64,000 bases of DNA, taken from assembly GCF_041260155.1 (NCBI RefSeq), contig NC_091931.1, positions 28,713,154-28,777,153 on the forward strand, given 5' to 3'. Source of the stretch: Ptychodera flava (lineage: Eukaryota > Hemichordata > Enteropneusta > Ptychoderidae). How positions within the stretch are numbered: position 1 is the stretch's first letter; each line of letters opens with the position of its first letter. Both the position numbers and the translations under genes were made by a program. Shown here piece after piece: positions 36,601 through 44,189 of this stretch. The notes under the pieces were generated by a model, which saw only the letters and a program-made list of their open reading frames with translations, was not told where the DNA came from and did not search any database.

Positions 36601-39600
36601 ATGACACCATGCTGTAGACATAGCCACCAAGTGTCGGAACACAGTACACAGCTTTGGATGATGCCAAGTTCCATAGGATAATCTGTCAATGTAAGGATTG
36701 AAGGTGTTTGTACCTTAGAAATGTTTATAATTCTACACTGAACTAAATTTTGACATTAATAAATGTGAACTGATACTCAGCTGTACAAAATCACTTGCAA
36801 ACATGTTTCATCCCTCTCAACCCAAGATTTTGGTTCAATCCCACTGTTTCAAATGGTATGGCTGAACCAATAGACAGGGAATGGGGGTGGAAGAGTTAAT
36901 CATTCAGACTGGGTAAGTCCACAATAAACCAACGTAATTTCATCAATTCTGGAAACACATTTGGCAGGTTGGAAACTTGTTCATTTTCAACCTGAAGAAA
37001 TGTGTATAATAAGCAAACTTCCCCATTTTGCAAGAATTTTCATACAGAATATTTTTACTACTAGCAGATTTGAAATAACATAGGTATCTTTGATCTATAG
37101 AAAATCGTGCAGCTTTTCTCAGCAAATGACAGAATGGCACTCCATTATTGTACCTGCTATATTGTCATGGGAGAACCAGAAACATAGGCAATGATATTTT
37201 GAAGTACCTAGGTGATGTGTCTCTAATCATATGTAATGTGTCTGTTTGCACACACAATGACTATTACTCTTACAACTGCTGAATCAGAAAAAACGATTCA
37301 GTGTTTCTTCACCGTGATGGTCGGCATTTTATTGAAACGTATGCATGCTTTCTTTATATTTTAGCAACAAAATCACAACACCTGTCTTCTTACTGCACAT
37401 TTTTTGGTTTTAAATGTCTAAGCACTTATATCTTTCAAAGCCTACACTGAAAATTCAGCACTTGCTGATACTGTGTTCTGTAAAACCATGGTTGTAACAG
37501 TCAAGTGTCAGTACCTGTCTATCCATGGACATCGTGATCACTGAGTTAGAGTTGGTATCTCCGCCGTGCAAAACAGTAAAGATGATTCTATTGTGTCCCC
37601 TGCCATCTCCTTGTCCAATCAACCTCCATTTCTGCTTGCCAGGTTTACATATGTCCCAGAACAGTAAGTCACCTCTGAAGGGTATCAAAAGATTTTGAGT
37701 GAATATAAACAAATCAAATATATTGGCATTACTCTAGTATTTGTTTCTTATCAGACTATGATATCTCTTATATATCTCTAATGTGGATCATCTTGCAGTG
37801 AATGTAAAAGTATATTTACAGTGATATGCAAATTGACATTTGATGAAAAAGAATGATGAGAAAAATGGGATTTATAAATACAAACAACGATGGTAAGTGT
37901 AACCGTGGTTCTAAAATTTCTACAATAGAGAGAGTACCATAATATTGAGAAACACGTCAACAATGGGATTTCAATAATCGCATTTGAACAGCACAACCGC
38001 CAAGGATACTTTACAATCAATAATGTAAAACTTGTCTGCGTTTTAATCAAGGTAAAAATCAGCCCAAACAGTTGCAGATACCATACAATCCAATGCGAAT
38101 AACTGTAAACTTTGATATAGGGTTTTTTGGTCAAATTGGTACAGTGAAACAGAGAAATAATTGCCAGTATTTATGCTAACATTTGAAAGGCCTGACTATA
38201 ATACCAATGATCTCAGTCTTTCTGGGATGCAGTAAACAGAGCAGGAAGTCGCGATCTCACCCATGAGAGCTGGATACTATCTCCCTTGGTTTGTTCTTTG
38301 GCCAGTAGAGAGCCACCCACACCCTTGCCTTGCTTGTGTCATCCATCTTTCCTTTGAAACCGCTGGCCTTGCCGGGCAGCTTCAGGGTCAACACAGCCTT
38401 GCCCTTGGACACACTCCAGAAACGTATGGTTCTGTCTCTGCTGCCAGAGGCTAGGAGACACCCGGTGCTGGATGCAGAATCACTGGTGTCATCTTCAATC
38501 TCTGTCAATTGTGTTTGATGCGGGGAAAAAAGACATCCATCTTGAAATGTGGAAAATATCAACTGTCATATGAATGATGATTGTGCCAGCAGTAATTGTA
38601 AAGTAAAACACTGACACCTGACAGAGGAGTATTCATTAATATGGTTGTTGCACCTCTTTTCCACCGCATTTTGGAAAAACCTATTTCTGTCTCCGTGAAA
38701 GCAAAATGGGGGTTAAGAGGGTTAATGACTTATTTGACATCAGAAACTTGTCATCTTAGTGTTTAATGGAAGATATGTGACGGATGTTGCCCAACATATG
38801 ACTTCTACCACAGTCTAAAGAATTAAAATATGCATTTCAATGGCAGCAGTGAAACTATTCATGCCACGATGGCATTCAGCTTTCCCTTACTCACAAAAGA
38901 AAAGCAGCATTTTTTTACACAAACAATATAAAGAAGGGTAGGAACATTGCTAAGTACACAAAATGCATCATGAAAGATACAAGTACTGCCTTTCTATATG
39001 TAAGTTATACATGCAATGTACGGTATGCTGGCATTGATTCTGACTGCATGTTTGTTTCAATACAGTGCACCATGTGTGCAATACAGGCTATTGCGTGATA
39101 AAATGCCAGACACAAGTTCTGTTTTATTCCCGTGTTTATAGCTGTCGTTTGTGGCCAGATCTCCTGGCATGCGATTTGTCCAGTTTTCATCAGAAAATTG
39201 GTGTAGCAATGCTACTCTTTCTTTGTTCTTGTACGTGAAATTTCCAAGAGCCTTGTACACAATACAAGACAATCATCATTTTTGCATCTCAATGACAAAA
39301 GTGTAATAGCATTTAGAATCAGCCTTTTCAACATATGAAATAACATGTTTACCATCCAACTCATCCGGTTCCAGTTCAGCACCGTCTGTCAGCTTCTCTT
39401 TCCGTTTGATGATGTCTTCACCAGTGGTTGGTGACCAGGCCAGTGAGTGGATTTCATCACGTGTCCTCGTAGTTTGTGAATGATGCTGCCACCATTTGAA
39501 TGTCAATCAAAAGGATATTTCCTTGCTTGTATCTGAGAAAAAACAAATACGTGCAACATCTCCTTCATTGTTTTGTCTTGACAAGGCAGTGTTCTCCCCA

Positions 39601-42600
39601 GGTTTGTCTGGTAGAATGTGTGACTAATTTGCATAATAATACATGTTATTGTTATGGTAATGAGTTTCTATTGTTTACCAAAAATTACAGAGTGGTAGCC
39701 GCTCTGAGGAGAACACTGCAAGGAAAAGAATGATGTAGATGCATAGGGTCAGCAAGTGTGCTGCCCTAGACAATCATCGTTTGTACTACTACAGAGCAAC
39801 AACATATGATTTAAGTTGACATTATACTGACTTTTAATTCAAAATGGCTTTGCTTTGCTCACCAACATTCACAGAAATAGCAATCTTTATGCTCACTTTG
39901 ATATATCAAGGTGCTAATTTAATGTACATGATGAGAATGATTTCTCAATATTACAGGTTCACTGATATACATGAACAGCGATCAATCGAGCAATCCACAA
40001 TATTTTTTATATTCACTAAATGAATAAACAAACAAAAACAAATGATTTTTGCTGAACAAAACAGAAGATTAACTTCGCATAATGTACAGTACCTAACCGT
40101 AATTAATATAGATCAGTCAAAGCAAGACTGACCAGAAAAACTCACCCAACAGCACAGTGCTTGACATTATGGGGACTGCATGCGATGCAATATATGTAGC
40201 CATAATCTGGAACACTTTGTGTTGATTCATTAGTTGTGTAGTTCCAACAAATGATGGCTCCCTTCTCATCTCCCGATACGACGAGCTCTTGTCCAAAACC
40301 GACCAATCAAGACATGTGATCCTGTTCTGCATACAGAAACAACATAGCAAAAAAAAAATACTAAATTATATCTGTTGTTGCTGTGTGATCTATATTTACA
40401 GATTGTGAATGGCAGCAGTCATACAAAATGATTAATCAATAAAGTGACTGTGTTTTTGAAAACAAGCTCTGACAGTCTATTAAGCACCAACAGTGCACAA
40501 TAAAGGATATGTTTCAGATGTCAAGAGAACAGTAGGTTTCAAACTGTGAAGTTATTTTGTAAATAATGCTGCATTACTTGTCTACGCACTATTGTATATT
40601 CATGGGTAAAGCCACATTAGCGTAGCCTTCATTGCTATTACCTGGAGTGCCTGTAGGCAACTTTGTACATCATTTCTGAACAGTGTGCCCATACAGTGTG
40701 CAAACATACTGGACATATAAATGTGTCAGCAGATGGTGTTGCAACTGGGCACTTTTACCACCTGTAGAGTTGTGATTGTACATGGTTCCACCGACACATT
40801 TGCATTGTTTTTTTTTTTAACCATTATGGTTTCTAGGTAAATAAAAGGTTTGTGGTTGCCCAAATGTCTTGATACGGTATCGCATTCAAGTAAAGTGTAA
40901 AAACATTACACTGCCAACCAATGGTGGTTTCAGATTAACCGGTATGTTGGGCAAAGAGGTTTTGATGTGAGGTGGTACTTTGGGTGAATTGTTGAAGGAA
41001 AAGGCAATGCTTTGGAGGTGGTTTTGGTACAAAACATTGTTTTGAACATTGTAGACATTGTTGTAAAGTGTCTTGACCTCACATGGTTGTGGCAACTCTC
41101 AATACAGTTATATTCTGAGTGTGGAAAGGTTACTACTTGGTTAGCCCTATGTCACAAGTGCTTGGCTATTGGCTACTTAGCCTCCCTATGGCGTAGCTAA
41201 TTGCCGAACACTCGCAGGTTACATGTAGGGCTACTACTGGGTACTGGATACAGCTGCAGTACTGTGCTACGGCTTTTGCCCAGGGTTGTGTCTTGGATGG
41301 GGGTTTTGTCGTCCAACCCACAACAATTTGGGCAACTTTTGGCTACTACTGCTAATTCGTGTGGTACCAAAATACTCAGTCTTGACCCTGTCTACCGTTT
41401 CTGTATACGGTTACGTTTTGGGCAACCCATGGAGGTAGAAAAACGTCCCTTGTCCTTGTACATTACCATTTGGTTACCGTACACTAAAACTACAGTAGGG
41501 TGACCGGACGAGAGGCCCTCCTATTCCCTACAATGGGGCTGACACGAGTTTTCTGAGAGTGAATGCTCGAAATCGAAGGCTTAAAGGGGGACCCAGGTAG
41601 TGATAAATTGTACAAATTCACCTTAAGTATGCAGCAGTTGTGCACATTTATGTCTGTGAACAAGGTAATGACGTGAAAATCTTGAAGTTTATGAACACAT
41701 TTTGTCAACAAACGTCAGAGGGGACGCCATCTTGGAAGTCATCTCCTCGCACCCGAATGGTCGCTATGAGAGATCGCGTGAACGGAAACAGTTGTATTTC
41801 ACAGTGAATGTTGTGAAGACTAGGAAGTCAAGATGAGTGCAAAAATTTCCTAAAAAGGTCTTTTTTCTTCCGAGAAACTGCTGACGAAATTTTTACTTTG
41901 AAACGGCTTTGACTTTTGGCATCATTTTCCAAGAAGGGAAGGAATGGCCATGCGGGCAAATTGTACCTTAGATATTTTTCTACTTGTTTTGTGCTCTAAA
42001 AAGGCTCTGCTATGCAGCGCAAATTAGCGCCCACGGTTTTCCCAAAGCAGGAAGTGAGGTTCGCAATAGTGCCGTACTTGAACAACGTGCTTTTTCACCC
42101 GTGCGCACCTGTCTCTGACCAGAAACAATGGCTTGTATCCATGATACTTGAAACACAAAGGTCAGCGTGAGGACAATCTTCCATTTTCTTTCACTGGACT
42201 TATCAACCTATACAATATTCTCACAGAAATGATTTGGAAACTATCAATGCACCTTTCACCTGACTCATTATTGTACAGTTAGTCATCTTTGAGCCATTTT
42301 AACAATATTTGATCCGATTTTTGGTCACACTGTCTCATTATTCCTCATTACAATATTCTCAGGGAAAGAATTTGGAAACTTTGATTTTCCAGAGGCTGCC
42401 AAATTGTGATCATGCTAATAAGCCAAATTATTTTTTTCAGATTTGGACTTTGTACTAACACTTTCAACAGGTGCCATCAAGATTTTGGCAAAAAATCCAA
42501 GTTTTAAAAATCGTCCGGTCACCCTAACTACAGACGCTAGACAGGTTCCTGAGTACAATATTTATGCTCTGAGATTCCGGATCTTGGTTAAACGACGTAT

Positions 42601-42911
42601 ATTGATCTTTGTACCTGATGCAGTCGATGCTCATTCAGTACAACTGCTGCTCTAGAGTCCCAGAGTTTCACGAAGCAGTCGTCTGCTGCAGTGCAGCACA
42701 ACGTGCCATGGCCGCTGTGCTTGCAGAACACCACACTTGTCACTTTGTCAGTGTGACTCGTCAACGTGCCGACGTAGGTCGGTGGGTTCGCCCGAGTGTT
42801 CAGCAGATATACTGCACTCTTGGCTCCAAAGGCTAAGTCACCATGCTCGTTTGTATCTCCGACTTTGCTGCAGTACCAATTTGGCGACGCTGGTAGAATG
42901 TTGTCCGTCAT
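18394..42911 (-). CDS. GEMIN5: GEMIN5, gem-associated protein 5 (25 exons)
   Basis: GEMIN5 is the SMN-complex subunit that binds the Sm site and cap of pre-snRNAs and delivers them for Sm-core assembly in the cytoplasm. Twenty-five exons between the ATG at 42911 and the stop at 18394 encode about 1850 residues (human 1508). Residues 1-733 form the WD40 region: SPNWYC near the start, [56 protein letters not shown]. About 933-1270 is the TPR-like dimerisation region ([29 protein letters not shown]). The C-terminal RNA-binding part follows after a long acidic insert. Four single-base frame breaks (exons 2, 3 twice, 24) and one phase mismatch at exon 23/24 are apparent; conserved residues resume in the next frame. 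They look like sequence errors rather than decay. The gene is head-to-head with MRPL22. Confidence 0.95.
19453..20813 (-). CDS. GEMIN5: GEMIN5 exon 24, long acidic region (frame break at about 20235-20256)
   Basis: A 1361-base exon. The start reads [12 protein letters not shown] and [15 protein letters not shown] (human FFLYGRLYEFWW). A long Ser/Asp/Glu-rich stretch follows. After a one-base frame change near 20235-20256 it reads [20 protein letters not shown] and [16 protein letters not shown] (human FKELFSEKHASLQ and EMIRQHQKSQ). The rest is acidic, ending [11 protein letters not shown] and KAMK at donor GTAAAT. The acidic content explains most of the extra length over human GEMIN5. Confidence 0.85.
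21869..22031 (-). CDS. GEMIN5: GEMIN5 exon 23
   Basis: Reads [20 protein letters not shown] and [20 protein letters not shown], human [20 protein letters not shown] and [20 protein letters not shown]. With donor GTAAGA it ends in phase 1, which does not fit exon 24 as written. Either a one-base error lies at the start of exon 24 or an upstream donor (GAACAG then GTCTTG) is used. Confidence 0.85.
22569..22690 (+). repeat. Fragment of the ~330-bp MITE family
   Basis: Contains the family 3' segment AAGTGGCAGATCAGAAAAGA and CCGAGGCACATTCTA, without a left end. Confidence 0.6.
22745..22944 (-). CDS. GEMIN5: GEMIN5 exon 22
   Basis: Reads [20 protein letters not shown] and [20 protein letters not shown]; weaker similarity to human [20 protein letters not shown]. 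Phases fit both neighbours. Donor GTAAGA. Confidence 0.85.
23732..23894 (-). CDS. GEMIN5: GEMIN5 exon 21
   Basis: Reads [20 protein letters not shown] then [20 protein letters not shown], continuing the helical region (human RLVFCLLELLSRHLEEK). Acceptor TTCCAG, donor GTAACA. Confidence 0.88.
24040..24364 (+). mobile_element. Copy of the ~330-bp MITE family
   Basis: Starts AAGGTAGTGTGCGCCTCG, has AAACTTTCAACCATTTC, AATTCAAAATGGCCACCAC and ends CTTGAGGCACATTC. It lies in GEMIN5 intron 20. Confidence 0.75.
24916..25126 (-). CDS. GEMIN5: GEMIN5 exon 20
   Basis: Reads [20 protein letters not shown] and [20 protein letters not shown]; human [20 protein letters not shown] and [20 protein letters not shown]. 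Acceptor TTTGTCAG, donor GTAAAC, ends phase 0. Confidence 0.93.
25392..25511 (-). CDS. GEMIN5: GEMIN5 exon 19
   Basis: Reads [20 protein letters not shown] and [19 protein letters not shown]; human [20 protein letters not shown] and YLSWGTVLERDGHYAVAAK. Donor GTTAGT. Confidence 0.94.
25903..26050 (-). CDS. GEMIN5: GEMIN5 exon 18
   Basis: Reads [20 protein letters not shown] and [20 protein letters not shown], human VWLWAVEAFAKQLCFQDQ and [20 protein letters not shown]. Donor GTGAGT. Confidence 0.94.
26307..26444 (-). CDS. GEMIN5: GEMIN5 exon 17
   Basis: Reads [20 protein letters not shown] and [20 protein letters not shown], matching human [20 protein letters not shown] and RGELTDNLVAMAP. 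It is part of the TPR-like dimerisation domain. Donor GTAAGT. Confidence 0.93.
   Translation of the reverse strand, partial: DHTTWSKATLKTTYSLKFGKETLARPYRLPRNGDSSMNGWFQWPL
26739..26840 (-). CDS. GEMIN5: GEMIN5 exon 16
   Basis: Reads [20 protein letters not shown] and [14 protein letters not shown]; human ...FHLGLFTDRATLYRMIDIE. Acceptor TTATTTAG, donor GTGAGT. Confidence 0.9.
27516..27635 (-). CDS. GEMIN5: GEMIN5 exon 15
   Basis: Reads [20 protein letters not shown] and [12 protein letters not shown], matching human [20 protein letters not shown] and HQDCLVLATA. Acceptor AATTACAG, donor GTGAGT. Confidence 0.92.
28047..28236 (+). mobile_element. 190-bp MITE with TTAA ends
   Basis: Begins TTAAAGGTATACTGTCACCT and ends AGGTGACTGTATACCTTAA, an inverted pair flanked by TTAA, which suggests a piggyBac-type target. 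A second copy lies at 31637-31826 in the opposite orientation. Confidence 0.75.
28250..28580 (+). mobile_element. Diverged copy of the ~330-bp MITE family
   Basis: Contains CGTAGTATGCAGCTC, TCCATGAAACTTTAAACCAT, AATTCAAAATGGCTGCAAT and GATGTGCATTCTA in family order, inside GEMIN5 intron 14. Confidence 0.65.
28674..29090 (-). CDS. GEMIN5: GEMIN5 exon 14, charged linker
   Basis: Begins [20 protein letters not shown] and continues as a Lys/Glu-rich low-complexity linker between the WD40 and TPR-like parts, as in human. The acceptor ATGCCAG at 29091-29092 was chosen because it keeps phase with exon 13. Donor GTATGT. Confidence 0.85.
29673..29844 (-). CDS. GEMIN5: GEMIN5 exon 13
   Basis: Last WD blade: [20 protein letters not shown] and [16 protein letters not shown], human [20 protein letters not shown] and IYSGADDFCVHKW. 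Donor GTGAGT. Confidence 0.93.
30567..30706 (-). CDS. GEMIN5: GEMIN5 exon 12
   Basis: Reads [20 protein letters not shown] and [12 protein letters not shown], human [20 protein letters not shown] and LVSASYDGTAQ. Acceptor TTATTCAG, donor GTTAGT, ends phase 0. Confidence 0.93.
30779..31133 (-). mobile_element. Inverted copy of the ~330-bp MITE family
   Basis: Plus strand reads GGGTCTGCCACTTGTGGAGG, GGTGGCAGCCATTTTGAAT and GGTCGAAAGTTTCATTGATG, which is the reverse complement of the family. It lies in GEMIN5 intron 11. Confidence 0.7.
31279..31517 (-). CDS. GEMIN5: GEMIN5 exon 11
   Basis: Reads [32 protein letters not shown] and [17 protein letters not shown]. Aligns with human [20 protein letters not shown] and the following blade. 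Acceptor ATTTACAG, donor GTAAGT. Confidence 0.92.
31637..31826 (-). mobile_element. 190-bp MITE with TTAA ends, second copy
   Basis: Begins TTAAAGGAATACAGTCACCT and ends AGGTGACAGTATACCTTTAA. The interior is the reverse complement of the copy at 28047-28236. Flanking TTAA fits a piggyBac-type target. Confidence 0.75.
31994..32067 (-). CDS. GEMIN5: GEMIN5 exon 10
   Basis: Reads [20 protein letters not shown] and GNDDG at donor GTATGG; human [20 protein letters not shown] GNEDG. Confidence 0.92.
32899..33035 (-). CDS. GEMIN5: GEMIN5 exon 9
   Basis: Reads [18 protein letters not shown] and [13 protein letters not shown], matching human [17 protein letters not shown] and FDINKLIRDTNSIK. The Tyr of YSCGG corresponds to an RNA-stacking Tyr in human. 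Donor GTGAGT. Confidence 0.93.
33502..33578 (-). CDS. GEMIN5: GEMIN5 exon 8
   Basis: A 77-base exon reading [20 protein letters not shown] and PPCPGT; human has [20 protein letters not shown]. Acceptor GCGCAG, donor GTACGT. It lies just outside the probable solo LTR that occupies intron 7. Confidence 0.92.
33738..34587 (+). mobile_element. Probable solo LTR (Ty3/gypsy-like), fossil
   Basis: An 850-base block in GEMIN5 intron 7 opens TGTGACATAG and closes CGTAACA. Near the left it has repeated GCGTGACCAGGTG motifs, then a TATATAAA box near 33861, then a GC-rich transcribed-type leader. No internal coding region or second LTR is present, so it would be a solo LTR. A clean target duplication was not found, so the ends are uncertain. 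Confidence 0.45.
35032..35117 (-). CDS. GEMIN5: GEMIN5 exon 7
   Basis: Too short for a long frame but clear: [20 protein letters not shown] and GIYDVFAQ, matching human [21 protein letters not shown]. Acceptor TATACAG, donor GTAAGA. Confidence 0.93.
35577..35602 (+). repeat. (AAAT)n microsatellite
   Basis: Consecutive AAAT units starting AATAAAAATAAATAAATAAA. Confidence 0.9.
36470..36682 (-). CDS. GEMIN5: GEMIN5 exon 6
   Basis: Seventy-one whole codons: [20 protein letters not shown] and [16 protein letters not shown], with [12 protein letters not shown] at the donor GTGAGT. Aligns with human LGGFAYSLAFSS and VGDGMIRVWNT. Confidence 0.93.
37515..37674 (-). CDS. GEMIN5: GEMIN5 exon 5
   Basis: Reads [18 protein letters not shown], then [10 protein letters not shown] and ITMSMDRQ. 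Aligns with human GELLQWDL...SRIVFNL...LSTSMDRD. Acceptor CTTCAG, donor GTACTG, ends phase 0. Confidence 0.92.
38261..38501 (-). CDS. GEMIN5: GEMIN5 exon 4
   Basis: Reads [20 protein letters not shown] and [18 protein letters not shown]. The second block aligns with human LWLTLHWPSNQPTQLVSS, the blade that carries the cap-contacting Trp. Donor GTGAGA. Confidence 0.92.
39353..39532 (-). CDS. GEMIN5: GEMIN5 exon 3 (two apparent 1-base losses)
   Basis: Three short blocks in successive frames match human blade 3: [11 protein letters not shown], then [11 protein letters not shown], then [15 protein letters not shown]. The frame changes near 39495-39497 (an A run on the coding strand) and near 39456-39461. 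Acceptor TTTCTCAG, donor GTAAAC. Confidence 0.82.
39587..39718. mobile_element. 132-bp MITE with CAGTGTTCTCC ends
   Basis: CAGTGTTCTCC at 39587 is inverted as GGAGAACACTG ending at 39718, and both sides are flanked by the direct repeat CAAGG. The ends resemble hAT-type termini. It lies in GEMIN5 intron 2. Confidence 0.75.
40146..40326 (-). CDS. GEMIN5: GEMIN5 exon 2 (apparent 1-base loss)
   Basis: Reads NRITCLDWS and then, one frame over, [18 protein letters not shown], aligning residue for residue with human HTISTLHWS...DLIVSGDEKG if one base is missing near 40297-40302 (CC/GG run). Acceptor TGTATGCAG and donor GTGAGT. Confidence 0.85.
41496..42526. mobile_element. 1-kb non-autonomous hAT-like element
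   Basis: TAGGGTGACCGGACGA at 41496 is inverted exactly as TCGTCCGGTCACCCTA ending at 42526. A 7-base direct repeat ACTACAG flanks both sides (41489-41495 and 42527-42533). TAGGGTGACC is a hAT-like terminus. No transposase frame is visible. It lies in GEMIN5 intron 1. Confidence 0.85.
42615..42911 (-). CDS. GEMIN5: GEMIN5 exon 1
   Basis: Starts at ATG 42911, reads [20 protein letters not shown], and ends EHRLHQ at a GTACAA donor, phase 0. The Trp-Tyr pair in SPNWYC corresponds to human W14 and Y15, which contact the snRNA Sm site. The first WD blade ends FVKLWD. Confidence 0.93.
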
Positions 42912-43296
42912 TGTCGAGTGTCAATGTGGTAAACGTAGTTTATTCGCACATCTCATGGAGGCAGCCATGTTGTTGCAATATGTCAAATTGATTTGTACCA
43001 CATAACCTGTAACATATAGCGCCCTCACAGTCCACAGTCTTGGTAGAAAAGTTGCGGTAGGTTGAATTTTTGCCAAAAGTGGAGATTTCACTCAATCAAG
43101 TGAAAACACTTCAATGCAATATAGAAAAAATATTGTGACCACTGTTTCGCTAGGATTTAGCGTATACTGATAATTTAAAACTAATTTCAACAGAACAGTG
43201 ACATAACTAAATTCATTGTATTATTCCTTGGATTAGCACAAACAGTTCTGATGGAATCGTGTGCATTTATTCTTAATCAACATTTTACTAATACTT

Positions 43297-43359
<63 letters not shown>

Positions 43360-44164
43360 TTGTGTACGAAGCTGCATTCTAGCATGTAGTAGTAATGATC
43401 AGAAGACTACACGTACAAAGGGAAAAAGTAAAATGGGGTAAAATTTAAATGTTTTCTTCACCATCAATTTTTTAGATGGAAAATTTTGTACTCTCGGCTT
43501 CATTTTTAAACTACATCGCACGACATTACATCTTATTATGTTGACTCTTTGCACTACATGTTATACATCACAAGTTTCAACCTTCAAAGAAATAGAACTG
43601 GCTGGGGTAAAGGCCTTTTGCCATTAATTTCTCTATTTCTAGGGTATATCAAATTCTTCAAATCCAAAGGTCACACAGTACTTTCCAGCTATTTTTTCTG
43701 CACAGTTTCTCTTTATATCGAGGTTTTTTAAACAACGATATTGTGACGGCATTTTCCACGCATATCGACGTGCAAATGAACTGACCTGTACTTTTCAGGC
43801 CAAAGGCAGACAGAGCGAGTGTCGATTGCGGGTTACTGAAAGAGCACAGACGCAACCACGCGTACGCTCTGGCGTACGCTTCGCTCAATATGTTACAAGT
43901 TAAATGAAAGCTGTCCCTCCGATTGGCCTGGAATACTTCACGTTTTACGGTAGGTCGCTAAACTGATAGGAAGGCGTAACTTTTTGTATAACGTCGATAA
44001 TTCGAAAAAATCTTCATCATATTTGATTAAAATGATTTTTCTATCAGATTTTAGCGCTTGTGTTACAAATAGCCAACATATACAATTATGAGGCTTCAAT
44101 GTTTTGCAACTTTATGCCGTAAAATGTAGGCATACACGCTTGCGCGCATTACACTGAACAGAAA
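42912..44164. promoter_or_regulatory. Shared divergent promoter region of GEMIN5 and MRPL22
   Basis: The two start codons face away from each other across 1.25 kb. The stretch contains a (TTTA)n run at 43296-43361 and no recognised gene. No TATA box or other core element could be assigned with confidence. Confidence 0.4.
43296..43361 (+). repeat. (TTTA)n microsatellite
   Basis: About 16 consecutive TTTA units between the GEMIN5 and MRPL22 starts. Confidence 0.95.
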
Positions 44165-44189
44165 ATGGCTGCACCGGCGTTGCGAACAG
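44165..44189 (+). CDS. MRPL22: MRPL22 exon 1 (predicted)
   Basis: ATG in good context (AAAATGG) reads MAAPALRT. To keep frame with exon 2 the donor must be the GC site ACAG then GCATGT at 44190. A weaker GT donor at 44196 also keeps frame. The start resembles human MAAAVLG. Confidence 0.55.

Noticed and set aside
36400-36840. Possible tRNA-like GGTTCAATCCC near 36831
   Set aside because: No acceptor or anticodon arms could be paired around it; it belongs to a short CCC/GGG hairpin repeat.
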